Program-made: the position numbers and the translations under genes
In this document: one piece after another, positions 38,401 through 48,700 of the stretch
How positions within the stretch are numbered: position 1 is the first letter of the stretch
Layout of the letters: the number at the start of each line of letters is the position of its first letter
Assembly (NCBI GenBank): GCA_916610825.1
Contig: OU744446.1
Coordinates: forward strand, 1,748,501-1,812,500
From: Haliclystus octoradiatus
Lineage: Eukaryota; Cnidaria; Staurozoa; Stauromedusae; Haliclystidae
DNA: 64,000 bases
Reading direction: 5' to 3'
The notes under the pieces: model-generated
The model's database searches: none
Seen by the model: the letters and a program-made list of their open reading frames with translations, nothing else
Told to the model about the DNA's origin: nothing

Positions 38401-41400
38401 TTCCCATATTTCTAGCATGTCTATGCTAGTTGAAATCTCAGCCAAATTTTACGTTTACAATAAATGTTTGAATATTTCAGCAATTAGCTAATATGGCTTA
38501 CAATTAATACAAATATGAACAATTTTTACAAATATGTCGCTATTCAATGTCTAATATGGAAATTAACTTTTTTATTTCTTCAGGCGTATGACAATCACTA
38601 TTACAATGATCGTCCAAGACCTTCTTTTGATAGAGATCCACGCATGTGTTCACGTAAGTGCTGAGATTTTGACTGCACAAACATTGCTGCTTATACTAGA
38701 ATCTGTTGTGTTTCTATAGTAATTCCACAATGATGTTATGGGGTGGTCAGTAGAACAGTAGATGGTATTAAAATGCAGTACAATGGTAGCATATCTTTTT
38801 GTGCATTATAGAACAATGTATTTATTGAATTGTTAATGAGCAGTTAATTTGAACGATGCGCTGAAGCTACTCACAATGTAATTAAGGACCATTCCATCTG
38901 CCATCCTTACTTAGATGGTACTTGTTTGATGTTTTTAGATAATTTTGAGGCTGAGTTGTCCTTCGGGGGATTTGAAAAACAGTCTATCTGATATGATCCA
39001 GTCTGAGGTTCGGCTGCTCTGCCATATGAGCTAACTGAGTCTTAATTCTATTTATCTGAGCTAATTACTATTTTATGTACTGCGTATGTTTTAATCTTAG
39101 TCAAAATGTGTTTGTCATTGTCGGATACTGAGAATAAATTATATCCACAAAATTAAACTTTTTGTTTGATGTGAACTTATAACTCACTGACACAGTTTTT
39201 AAATTAAATATGTGGTCGATTTGAAGCATTGTGTCCCTAGAAACAGAAGAAACACATGTTGGCATATATTGGCCTCACATGTATTTTATTCATCATTATC
39301 TTCTTTTATTCAATGGACCAGATTAGTACCTGCTCATTTTCACTGGGCTAGCAAGCACTGTTTATGTACAAATTACAAATGATGTAGAATAATTTACAAT
39401 TTTATTGACATTATTGTTTGCCCGGACATAAATATTTTATCCCATACAGTCGAAACTGTTATAATGGTCACCTGCATATAACAGTCAATTTATATGCCTC
39501 TCATAGCTGGCTCTTATATACAGGTTTTACTGTACAAAAGTTTACTCAATTTTTATAATTTAATTACTCTTACTTTCGTTTAGCGATGCCTCATTCTCAG
39601 GATCAGCCAGCTGTTTCTTATCCAACCCAATTATCCTACCCTGGACAAATTGCACCTCCGATGATCACGATGCCACACGACATGCATCCTAATGTGGTTG
39701 GTCCAAGGGTAAGCTTAATTACAATGCACACTGCCACATTAGAGGTTCGATAAAAGTCATAATCCTGGAATCCTAGATCCCGGAAGGCTAGAACAAATTC
39801 AGAAGGAAGTTGATAATTTCTAATTGAGTTAATGAGCCAAACTTCCACATGAAATTTAGAAGAAAATTCAGAAAAGTTTTGAGATTCCGGAAGGCTAAAT
39901 CTTTTATTGGACGCTGAACCACATTGTATATCAATTTTCGAATCGTCAGGATTCTTATAAATGTGGATTAATAACACATATATTTTATGTTTTCAGAATA
40001 CCGATCATAATCCTGACGTCTTCCCGCAGAATAGGTAAATGTTTCAGTTAAGAAGAGTTCAATAAAACGAGGGTATTCATTGACTAAGAGTCAAGGAAGG
40101 CTACCCCAAATTTAGAAGATTTAGAAGAGTAAAAAGTAATTAAGACGGTATCGCCCTACCAAAGTCGCCTGTTCTCTTCTTTTTCTAGAAGATTGGCTCT
40201 TCAGCTAAGAGCAATGAATGTAAATAATTTTTATTCATCTCTGCCCTCACACTGCAGATGAATTTCAACAGATTTCATAACAGATGGGTCTCAGTTATCC
40301 ATGCGCTAAAATGTGCTGACGCTACTCGCAATGCACTTCCCTCTGGGCCATTCCAACAATCTGCAGAGGAATGATGGTACTCATTTGATGTTTTTAAATA
40401 AAGTCAAGGCCGGATTGACCTTTGGGAGATTTGAATTACAATAGATCAGATGTGACGGGATCTGTGTTCCCGCTTGCTCTGACATATGAGCTAATTCAAA
40501 ATGACAAGGAGGAAATAGTTGTGCTGGAGTTTTTATAAACAGAACCAGAAAAATGTTTCTCTCTTTTTTTTGAAAATAACTGAAATGGGGCATTTTGCAT
40601 TTTCTAACCATTCAAAAAAATTGTGGAATGAAAATTGTTTTATTAGATCCTGGACGTAGTGAAGCCTTGCCCACTACTTGTTTGCCTTATCTATGATAAT
40701 TTTAATTAATTTAATTATAAGGCATGAAGACGATTATAGTGACCATTCCAAACACAAGACTCCACCAAGAGAGAAAAGCAAAGAAAAATCGCCGCCACCC
40801 AAACGCAAACGAAAATTTACTGAGGTTTGTATTTTTTCAGTTGTCATTAGAGCATTCAATGTAATGTTAAATGGTGTTTTTCCTTGATAAGTAACTTTTT
40901 TCTTTTTCTCTTCTCTTCCCTCGTTGCCCCATTTTTGTTTAAATCAATGTAGGGTCCTTTATTACAAGCCAGAAAAATCAATGAAGAAAACGAAGAGGTA
41001 AGTAAGTGCTTGACGATTATATATGTTACCCGTCCAATCTAGTTTTTCAAGATCACGACTGACTGTAACTGTTTAACTATCATGTGGACCGGTCTAAAAA
41101 TATGAAAGTTTGAATGTTGAATTGCATTCTCCATTTTATTTTCCTAATACAGGTAGAATAATCACGAGTTCAAAATAAACGAGGGCTCAAGGCCCCTATG
41201 CATTAATACATAAAGTCAATGGGAAAACACTTCAAAATCTCAACAACAACAAAATATAATTTACTGAAATTTAATTATATATTTTTGAAATTTTGAAGCG
41301 AATCCTCATTGACTTTGTGTAGTAATTTAGAATGGCATTAAGCGCCTTTGTCCATATATTATTTTGAACTTCAATTATGGACTTATGATTTTTTTATTCT

Positions 41401-43756
41401 TCAAACTTTCATTTTCTGGACCAGTCTACTATTTAGTCTAGCTTTTCGAGACCATGACTTTCTGTAATTGTTCATTTTTATTTTCTGAAATGCTATAATC
41501 ATTTTATTTCAATGTTCAATTTTTTGTCCTGTTGTGGAATCTTGCAGTTGATGGTTTGTATCTGAGGGACTTGATTGAACCACATCACAATGGAGCTATA
41601 TGTCCATTATATGAAAGACTTTCTATCTAGATATTCTGGTCCACAGTGTGCTTTTTACACTGAAAGCAACAGTAACAAACACACTTGAACATTTTACTAC
41701 TATAGAAATTAGACAGTTAGTTTCCTTTCAAGGAGTTTGTATTATTGTTATCAATATGTCCGTTATTGTTTAACCTTGTATCATGTTTGTGTATTGCAAT
41801 CTAGAAATGATTTTCCACTTTTCGATTCTTCCTTCAAAACTTTTCATTTCTATTTAAAATGTTCATTGTTTTATTTTTCTTCAATATAACGATAGGAAGT
41901 CAGTTCTCGTAGGTTAGATCAAAGAAAAAGTAAAGACAAATCAGGTTATGATGGTAAAAGTGAGAGCCGTTCTGTACAACAAAAGACACCATCTAAGATT
42001 AAAGGTAAGTTCATTTGTATGCCTAATCAGCGGAATAAAAACAGTTCATATCATGTGTTCACCAACGATTCATGAACTGTTCATGAATGTTAAACATTTA
42101 TTCATAAATGTTTATAACACAAAAGGATAAATCTTGATGTGAGCCGACAATATAGTTTGTCCATATAGAAACTGATCATGACAGTATAGTAGTCAAATCT
42201 TTTGTAGCCATTTTGAAATTTGTTATCTTGAATATTTTTGGTATGGAAATGCTGCAGAATTCTTTCGGTATGATAATACAAGTCAATACGAAAAGAAAAC
42301 ATATTAAAAATGTTATAGATTTTTAAAATATAAAAATTTCAAGATGATAAAGAATCCATAATTGATAGAGAATGTGATTTGTGAAGAAACAAAAAAGTTG
42401 TGGTGTTTTGAAGCTTCGCAAAGCATTCTCGCTCCAGCTGTTTTATAAAGTTTCTAAACATCTGATTGAATAACTTTTTTTATCGTCTCAAATCAAAAGA
42501 AGCACACAGTAGAATCCAAGCAAATTTGTCAAGGTACAATTATCAGCAAAAGTAATTAAGATTTATGCAAAGCAATTACACACCTGGCCTTTTTAAGATG
42601 ACCCATTTTATTTGGATGAAAAGAGCCTGGCGCTAGTTCTGGTGTAACATTTTTAATATGTTTTCTTTCCGGATTGACTTATATTATCATACCAAAGAAT
42701 TCTGCATCATTTTCATACCAAAAAATATTCAAGATAAAGAATTTCAAAATGGTTCCAAAAGATTTGACTACCATGCTGATCATGACTGTTATTAGGGTTT
42801 TTCTTATTCATTTAACTTAAATTTCAAAAAATCGGGTGATTTATGGTTCATTAAATAGTTCATGAATGATGCAATCGTTGCAAACAACTTGTAATTCAAA
42901 TGAGTGTTTTTCCATAGTATCACGATTGTACGAATGATTCTCCTGTAATTTGCAATAGATCTTTATCTATTTTATTTATTTAATATTTAGTGGCACTATA
43001 AAAATACTATATGTTATTATCACTTATCACGTATATATATATAATACTATCTGTTTATATATCACAATATTTCTATATTGCTATATTTCTATGTCTCTGT
43101 TTGTTAATTGTGCATCCTTTCAATGCGTATTGTGTCTCATGTTCTCCACCAAAGTTCACTATTCGTATTATACAGTGATATTCAGCTTAGTCAATTGTTT
43201 AATTATTAGTGAAATACACAAGGTCCATGATGGACCAACACTAATTGCTAGTATTATATATTGGTCATCGAGCAGAAAACAGTTCAGGAGTTCAGGAACA
43301 GTTCATAAAAACTGGGGCCATGAACTGCTGAACTGTTTTTCGCAGGGACCCCCCTGTGAAAAAATCCACCACTTTTTAAACAGGGGAGGTCAATGATGAA
43401 ATTGAACTAAATCAAGCAGTTTGATTTGTCAAACAGCGGTCATTTCTACAGCTCTATTGACCACTCCATGTTTTCTCCGTGTTTTTGCTTTTTTGTGTTA
43501 TGTTATGTAATGTTTATGTTATTTTTATGTTATTTATGAACATCCTGAGTCCCTGATTGACCTTGTACATTTATTTACTGCAGATGTAGCTTTTAAAGCA
43601 CCAACTCTTCCACCAATGATGGCAGGTTTAAAGAAAGGTAATAAATTACCAAAGAGTAAAAAAAATAACGATAGGAAACCAGCTGTTGTTAAAGGTGCGT
43701 TGGCATCGTTACTTAGTTACGGTGACGATGATGCGAGTGACTCTGACTCAGATTAG
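20410..43756 (+). CDS. KHDC4: KH domain-containing protein 4 (KHDC4/BLOM7), 20 coding exons
   Basis: Exons: 20410-20414, 22616-22687, 23168-23315, 23423-23544, 25243-25276, 30151-30233, 30751-30823, 32565-32651, 33654-33695, 35222-35304, 35974-36034, 37118-37163, 37253-37380, 38584-38653, 39584-39708, 39997-40034, 40722-40824, 40953-40997, 41896-42004, 43584-43756. They sum to 1647 nt (548 residues) and phase matches at every join. Key matches to human KHDC4: MNQEKKKRSKWDVAA (RRSKWDQPA), LAEVEINDFP (VAEVEINDVP), QQSGASIFVRG (LSGAAVSTRG), RPLYLFV (RPLYLHV), MQYVQDKVFVGLEN (MHYVQDKLFVGLEH), SSYLQHISTTTGAK (CSYLQHIQIETGAK), LRGRGSGFAEATSGRESFEA, HPRPDGLAAARNLCENL, a Pro/Gln-rich middle, KRKRKFTE and an acidic end DDDASDSDSD. 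The human protein is an RNA-binding splicing factor in the nucleus. Exon 7 also has a donor at 30803, but only 30823 keeps frame. Confidence 0.9.
21690..22112 (+). other. Open frame of 140 codons in KHDC4 intron 1, unsupported
   Basis: The frame has no recognised domain, is AT-driven, contains a TAGGCCTA-type word inside the coding reading and lies wholly in the 2.2-kb first intron (20415-22615). I regard it as chance but note it because it is the longest frame there. Confidence 0.15.
22429..22498. repeat. Small palindrome, TAGAATGAGAGTCAAAAAT arms
   Basis: TAGAATGAGAGTCAAAAAT at 22429 is mirrored by ATTTTTGACTCTCATTCTA ending about 22498, with a 30-nt loop. The same arm occurs once near 5741-5765. 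Probably a tiny MITE in KHDC4 intron 1. Confidence 0.7.
22807..23049. repeat. Tandem duplication of a ~120-bp intron segment
   Basis: 22807-22930 and 22931-23049 are nearly identical, sharing ACCTAAAATAT, CCATCTGAGAAAATAATTTT, GTCCTGACTGGCTGGCTA and TGTATTTTATTTCTTTTAAT. They differ at a few bases and a 5-nt gap, so the copying is fairly recent. Confidence 0.85.
23709..24447. mobile_element. Non-autonomous hAT element with perfect 8-bp TSD
   Basis: The ends CAGTGCCGGATTAA and TTAATCCGGCACTG are inverted, followed inward by AGTGGCCTTAGGC and GCCTAAACCGCC-like sequence. The flanks are identical 8-bp repeats ATGAATGC at 23701-23708 and 24448-24455. CAGTG-type ends with an 8-bp target duplication define the hAT superfamily. 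739 bp with no transposase frame. Lies in KHDC4 intron 4. Confidence 0.92.
24790..24915. mobile_element. TTCATGAAC-type MITE fragment
   Basis: TTTCATGAACTAATC at the left and GTGCATGAACTCATCAATTG, then TTTTTCGCAAGAG, at the right, with GGGCCATTTAACGTTCAT inside. A diverged copy of the family, in KHDC4 intron 4. Confidence 0.55.
25524..28393 (+). mobile_element. Jockey/CR1-type LINE, nearly whole EN-RT region, with few breaks
   Basis: An AP-like endonuclease comes first (SQNVRSIL, LALQEIW, RRGGGVGFAVHD, MLGDFNTDLL, SDHFCPF), then reverse transcriptase: KVIPLFKSGNNKEFSNYRPI, FLDIKKAFDTVSHDIL, GVPQGSIPGPLLFLIFINDL, FADDTTL, and the C-terminal FEYCIEIWGHAN region. One in-frame TAG at 25890-25892 interrupts the endonuclease. 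The frame changes near the A6 run at about 26810-26820, and again near 28085-28150. No ORF1 is visible, so the copy may be 5' truncated. Low decay suggests a young insertion. It sits sense-oriented in KHDC4 intron 5 (25277-30150). The superfamily is recognised from motifs; the clade is uncertain. Confidence 0.9.
28833..29070. mobile_element. TTCATGAAC-rich MITE copy with CCCCTGCAAAAAA / TTTTTTCGCAGGGG ends
   Basis: The best-preserved ends of the family: CCCCTGCAAAAAAAAG at 28833 and TTTTTTTCGCAGGGG ending at 29070. Inside are many GTTCATGAAC palindromes and GGGCAATTTCACG in both orientations. In KHDC4 intron 5. Confidence 0.8.
29301..29490. repeat. Interspersed repeat, copy 1 of 3 (GGATCCTGGGATCCTA type)
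   Basis: GGGATCCTGGGATCCTATAT, GGAAGGCCAGACAAAATTCA and TTCCAGAAGGCTGAACCTTT recur at 39745-39930 (AATCCTGGAATCCTAGATCC, CGGAAGGCTAGAACAAATTC, GGAAGGCTAAATC) and 47836-47945. The open frame over this copy is therefore repeat-derived, not an exon. Class unknown. Confidence 0.6.
31675..31855. mobile_element. Pogo/Tigger-type MITE
   Basis: Starts TACAGTCAAACCTGTTATAA and ends TTATATACTGGTTTCACTGTA, with a TA at each end as expected of TA-targeting elements. Inside are repeats of GGCCACCTGTCTATAGTGGTC. In KHDC4 intron 7. Confidence 0.8.
34024..34429 (+). mobile_element. Fossil of an LTR retroelement (gag zinc-knuckle and aspartic protease part)
   Basis: The reading contains two CX2C-type zinc-knuckle motifs (CYRCGEKHHPQTC, CNFCDIRGHIEKAC) followed by a retropepsin-like stretch with VDTGAGRSIIG. 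This is the order of Ty3/gypsy-type elements. It is a short broken remnant; no reverse transcriptase, integrase or LTRs were seen around it. It lies sense-oriented in KHDC4 intron 9 (33696-35221). Age not estimated beyond the lack of other parts. Confidence 0.8.
34749..34964 (+). mobile_element. tRNA-derived SINE, second copy
   Basis: Head TTAGTGTAGTGGCTCTGGC with B box TTGGTTCAATCCC, body CCAACCACCCTGGTGAAAAA, tail GTTTGTGGATAAATGATAAA plus an A-rich end. Same family as 11608-11831, more diverged. In KHDC4 intron 9. Confidence 0.75.
35037..35170. mobile_element. Pogo/Tigger-type MITE, diverged copy
   Basis: TACAGTGAAACCTATGAATA at the left, with CACTATAGACAGGTGGCCGC at the right. Same family as 31675-31855; right end unclear. 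It ends close to the acceptor of KHDC4 exon 10. Confidence 0.5.
36718..36875. mobile_element. Pogo/Tigger-type MITE
   Basis: GTACAGTCAACCTGTCTATA at the left, GGCTGTTATATAAAGATTTC then ACTCC at the right, with GTGGTCACTCTAGCAATTTC inside. In KHDC4 intron 11. Confidence 0.65.
37420..37630. repeat. Foldback element in KHDC4 intron 13
   Basis: The left arm TAGTATATGATGAAAGAGTC ... TTCACTGCGATCTTCAGA is mirrored by TCTGAAGATCGCAGTGAAAT ... GACTCTTTCACCATATACTA. Arms are about 80 nt with a 50-nt loop. The GAAAGAGTCAAAGAA...TTCTTT part resembles the arms at 47342-47439. Confidence 0.8.
37998..38246. mobile_element. TTCATGAAC-rich MITE copy
   Basis: CCCCTGTGAAAAACAGTTCA at the left and CTATTTTCGCAGGGG at the right. 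Contains three tandem copies of ACTGCACATGAACTGTTCATG near 38150-38220. In KHDC4 intron 13. Confidence 0.8.
38850..39050 (-). mobile_element. Possible tRNA-derived SINE, copy 1 of a pair
   Basis: On the minus strand GCTCATATGGCAGAGCAGCC resembles a tRNA A-box head and TTTCAAATCCCC a B box, followed by GAAGGACAACTCAGCC. A matching copy lies at 40300-40500 (AGCTCATATGTCAGAGCAAG). Both are in KHDC4 introns. Confidence 0.55.
39445..39534. mobile_element. Short pogo/Tigger-type MITE
   Basis: TACAGTCGAAACTGTTATAA and TTATATACAGGTTTTACTGTA as inverted ends, only 90 bp long. An internally deleted version of 31675-31855, in KHDC4 intron 14. Confidence 0.75.
39745..39930. repeat. Interspersed repeat, copy 2 of 3
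   Basis: See the copy at 29301-29490: shared AATCCTAGATCCCGGAAGGC and AGATTCCGGAAGGCTAAATC segments. In KHDC4 intron 15. Confidence 0.6.
40300..40500 (-). mobile_element. Possible tRNA-derived SINE, copy 2 of a pair
   Basis: Shares GTACTCATTTGATGTTTTTA, GGAGATTTGAA and TGACATATGAGCTAATTC with 38850-39050. In KHDC4 intron 16. Confidence 0.55.
41035..41480. mobile_element. Foldback MITE with inner inverted arms and outer direct repeats
   Basis: The inner arms ACAAAGTCAATGGGAAAACAC-type and TCATTGACTTTGTGTAGT-type are inverted around 41270. The outer segments TCTAGTTTTTCAAGATCACG (41039) and TCTAGCTTTTCGAGACCATG (about 41438) are in the same orientation. The inner arms also match the ends of the longer element at 57117-58345. 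In KHDC4 intron 18. Confidence 0.7.
42045..43350. repeat. TTCATGAAC-type fragments in KHDC4 intron 19
   Basis: Two short pieces: 42045-42120 (ACGATTCATGAACTGTTCAT) and 43268-43350 (AAAACAGTTCAGGAGTTCAG ... CTGTTTTTCGCAGGGA). The sequence between them shows no other repeat class or exon that I can identify. Confidence 0.5.
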
Positions 43757-45723
43757 TGTCGCCATCAACTTCATAAATATTGTTAGAACCTTCTTGAAGA
43801 AATGATTGGAACTTGCATGGCATATTTCTTTATTTTCATAAAAATGTTTTAAAACTTTTCAAAATAGAATATTTTTCGTAAATACAGTACAATCTAACAG
43901 TAACGGTATCCTAAGGAGAAAAACTATTGTAACGGTTTTGGCAGCACACGTTATCAGGGGGTATATATTGAGCAAAGTTTGACCGTAAATTAATCAGTAT
44001 CATTCGCTTTTTTACTGTTATTGTCAGAATTTTGTCAAATTCAAAACCGCTATTGCCGGATTTTTCTGTATAGCTTAATAACTATAACATTATTTTCCAA
44101 TGAGCAATTAAATGCAAAATAGGTTGGTTTCAATCAGATTTACAGGTTATCGAGGTATACTAATTTTTCTATGTACTGTATTTTTGACCAAGTCTACTCA
44201 AGCTCCAATCATTTTAAAGTAAATATAATAATTGATGTAAACATTGCATTGTAAATCTTGATTGTATATGGAATTAGGTCCTTATCATTATAAAGTTTAC
44301 AAGTAATTAGTACAATTAGTGCACCATATTAAACAATGATTCAATGATATAAGTCTTCAGTCAAAACGAATTGTTGTTAAATTTCTTTGCATAAATTTTT
44401 GAATGATGATCACATCAAGTGATGCTTTCTATGTTTTTCATAATTACTGTTGTTGCGCAAATTCACATCTAGGCAAATGACAATAGGCAAATGGAATCAT
44501 TCAGAACTTCATCTAATTATAGCCAAACCCCATGCCAAAACAGTTCATGAGTCATTGAGCGTTCAATTGCCCAATTTTTGTGAACTGTTCAATAATTACT
44601 ATTTGTGAAATGTTCATGTGAGCTCATAAACTGTTCATGAACTTTCATAAAAAAAATCCATTGTATTTGCAACAGTGGTTTGAAAATGGCAATTATAATA
44701 AATTTAAATAGTATAATTACATTTATTTGAAAAGTTCTTGATAGCTATTTCTTCAATATCAAATATGTACAATTCTTCCAGCTTATTTATAAAAGATTAA
44801 CTATGTTTCAGTTTAGTTTATATTTCAATATTTTCAATAAAATCGATTCATTCCATTCTTCAGTATTGCTAAAAATGATTGTATTGTAATTGTCAATATT
44901 TGCAAACAATTCGTTTAAATCATACTTATCATACTAAAATCATCTATAATACAATATGATGTAATGCAGTAAATGCAAGCTAAACAATGAAATTCTTGCA
45001 ACCAAAATGCCATAGACAATACAATGCTCAACTCCATAATACCAAATTACTAGCTATGATCATAATTATTATAATTACGTCATAATCTTGTCATAATTAT
45101 GTCGATCTGATCGCTGCTAGTTTAACGTTCATTTGGGGATTTATAAAAGCGTGTCATGTTGCATCGAATTAATTTCACTTTATATTTGTAGTATTTCACT
45201 GTTAAAGTTGATGTTTTGAACAACATCAACATAATTTACAGTTTTATAAAAATGTCTTTTTTTAAATATTACAACAAATACGGCGATGTAAGGTAAAACA
45301 ACAAATTGTTTCTTGAAATAAAACAACCAAATATTCAACTCAATAGTCAGTAATCACAGAGATTTCTAACATGCTTAAATCTCAATTTTGTCATGCCACT
45401 GTTGATATTGTGGCATTTAGCTATGTCATAATGACGTCATATCAAAGGAAGCAGGATTCACCCCTGTTAAAAAAGTCTGCGAGTTCATTTAACGGGAAAT
45501 TGGCCAAATATTCATGAACTTTTCATAGCTTTCATAGCTTCAAAAAACGGTCATAAAAAATTGGCATATTCACTTTTATGAATCAGTTTGTGAACTGTTC
45601 ATGAATGTTCATGAACCGAGAAGGAAAGTTTCATGACATTTTCATGAACTCAAGGACTTTTTACAGGACTAATGGGTCAATCAACATATATCTCTACAAA
45701 GAAGTAACAACATTAACACCGCT
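43757..45723. other. Convergent intergenic region between KHDC4 and the SLC26 gene
   Basis: Holds both 3' UTRs. TTCATGAAC-type fragments lie at 44535-44650, and a fuller copy at 45461-45670 (starts CCCCTGTTAAAAAAG, ends GGACTTTTTACAGG). Otherwise AT-rich and featureless. Confidence 0.5.
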
Positions 45724-48700
45724 TTATGTCCCAGTTTCTAAATCAAGTAACGTTTTCTCATCACCAGCTCTTGATAATGCAATATTTTCCTCTTTATCTT
45801 TGAATGTATTCAACAATTTACCGATACACAGTGGCTCTTTACAATTGATAATGTTCATTTTGATATCTTTAAGTTCAAATTTAAATAGAAGCTCTTCAAT
45901 TGATCTGAAAATTGTGTAATCAGTTCTCACCAAATCATTACAATCCAATTTAATAAGTTTAATGTTCTTGTTTTTCTTAATTTTCTTCTCGATAATACGT
46001 AAAACATTTTCTTGTGCCGGATATAATAAATAACCTTTTAACTTTATTATTAATACGTCATCTTCTTGATCAATATTTGAAATTGGTTTCATTTGAATTC
46101 GAAGTAACATAATTAATGAAATTACTATTCCGGCTATAATTCCGTATTCAATTTCATAAAACGATGCAAGGAACGCTACTAACCATTGTATTAAATCAAT
46201 TTTATTTGTACGCCATATTCTTATTGGCGTTTTAAAATCAACCATCGATATGCATGCTGCAAAAACAATTGCACCAAGAACTGCCAACGGTATATTGACA
46301 AATGCAGGCGCAACAAGCCAGAGAGTGAATATGACGACTGAGCTTATTATCAAACCTAAAACATTAATTAATACGTAAATTACAACGATAATTTCAGAAA
46401 TCAGACATTGAAATTATTACAGACCTTATTTCCTTGTGAAAATTATTTAATGGACTTTAAATATCAAGATTTTCATGAATTATTTAAATATTGTAATGTT
46501 CACAATAAACAGGCCAGATATCTATCTGTTCACCCCTAAGTTCTAAATATCACTATGAATCCTGCATATACTGAAATTTGAATCGCTACTGAAATCCTAC
46601 TGAAAACATACTGGAATGGGATCGGGTTCCAAGGGTCGAACGCATTTGTCAGTGCCTGCGACCACATAATTTTGCCTTGAAAATGCCTGAAAATATTTTA
46701 TTGGAAATTTACCTAGACGAGCAATTTAAACTGACCATTGTCTTATTCTTATGCATTACTTATTCAATTTCATTGATAAACTTTATGAATTATTTATAGA
46801 TTAAGAATACTTTTAAGTTTTAGAAAGATGTGCCTGCAGGAATTCTATTGTTCAATAATTGTGCCTGCCTGTGCCAGTCCCAGTGGTCCTAACATCTTCT
46901 ACCCCTGTTTGGTGCTGCAACCATACTGAAGTTAACCAGACATTTATATCTATAGATTCTACTGAAATCCATCTTGAAATTTGAAAGCTGAAAAGGAAGC
47001 AATTCAGTAGCATAATCAGTAAGCTTTCAACATGTTTTCAGTAGGATTTCAGATTTTCAAATTTTCAGTGTAAGTAGTTTCATGTTGTTTAACGATCATC
47101 AGACAGAATACACAATCGTATTAGTTACATATAATATATATTGTATATAAATATACATAGTAATAATATTAATAATTAATAAACAGCTCTGCATTTATGG
47201 CATTGAGCACTATTGAAACAGCAAAGACAACATAAGTATCTTGATATTACTATAGTAATAACATTAGAAATATTAAAACTTAATATTGGCAATTGGATAG
47301 TGCTCAATGCTAGTGAATAGCAGAGTGTAAATAATAATAATAATAATGAGAAAGTCAAGAAAGACACATTCTTTGGTTGTAACTCCAAACTTAACGAGTT
47401 ACAACCAAAGAATGTGTCTTTCTTGACCTTCTCATTATTGTTACTATAATATATATTGTATATCTACTTTTCTCACCTGAGAACGGAGTTGAAGCTCCAC
47501 TTGCAGAGTTGATAGCTGATCGACCAAAGCTTCCTGTCACTGGAAACGCTCTAAAGCAAGATCCAATCAGGTTGCCTAATCCAATCGCTATAAATTCTTG
47601 CGATGATTTGATTTTGTATTTATTTTTAATGGACAATGCTTTCGCTGTAGACATGTGTTCAAGGACTGCTAGTAACGGTACAATTAATATCCCTGTTCCA
47701 AATCCTTTAATGGTATCTGACGAAGATGTAGTTATGTTCTTTGTTGGCGTATATACTTCTTGAATAGGAAACTGTTGAAAGTAAATTTTAAAATTGAATT
47801 GAATTATCGTAAAAAGAATCATAAACAGAGTCAAACAGGGTACGACAAAGGTGGGGATCCTTGGATTCTAGATCCCACGAGGCTAGAGGAAAATTCAGAA
47901 GAAAATACGGAATGCTAACCCTTTTGTTGGATACTGGATGCAAAGAGACTCCCCGGTACTAAAATGGAATGAAGTTTGTACTGCATATATCCTGCAACGG
48001 TTAGGATATTACCCACAGTCATGATCTTGGAGTTAATCCTGGACAAAAACAGAATCGATTGACCAAAAGAAAATATCTGATCATAAACGTCATACACACT
48101 AATACTGAGATCTAAATTATGGGACCATCCACAGTTGACAACAACAACAACAAATTGCAATGGAAACTAAATCCTCTGAACAGGCTGTTAACTTTTACGT
48201 AACTTTCTCCCTCCGTTCATTTTATTGTGAATATTAATCAACATACCAAAAGTTCTTGGACAGTTTCTGAAATAATTTTTCAGCAGTTCACAGAAGGTTA
48301 ATGGATGATTCACGAATAATTAAAAAAAAATGTAAGCATGTGAAAAAGAACTTTTGACATTAACTTTTCATGGACTTAAAGGCATAAAATTGACCGGCGG
48401 CCTTTGCGCTCATTCTTCGAATTTGCATTGAATCACTACACTACTTGAGGCTTGAAAATGGCATTCACTTTTCAACTTTGAGCGCACAATGCCCGATGGT
48501 CGATTTTATGAAATTCCATAAACAGTTCATGCACGGTCTACAAACACAGTTTGTGAACATTTCATGAACAGTTCATAAACGTTTTCTTGTTGGTTCATGA
48601 ACATGAAATTGCCCGAATATATTCATGAGCACTTCATGAACAACTCCGCAATTTTATGTTCATCAACGCATGATCTCTATTCACAGCGGTTGTTGTGAAA

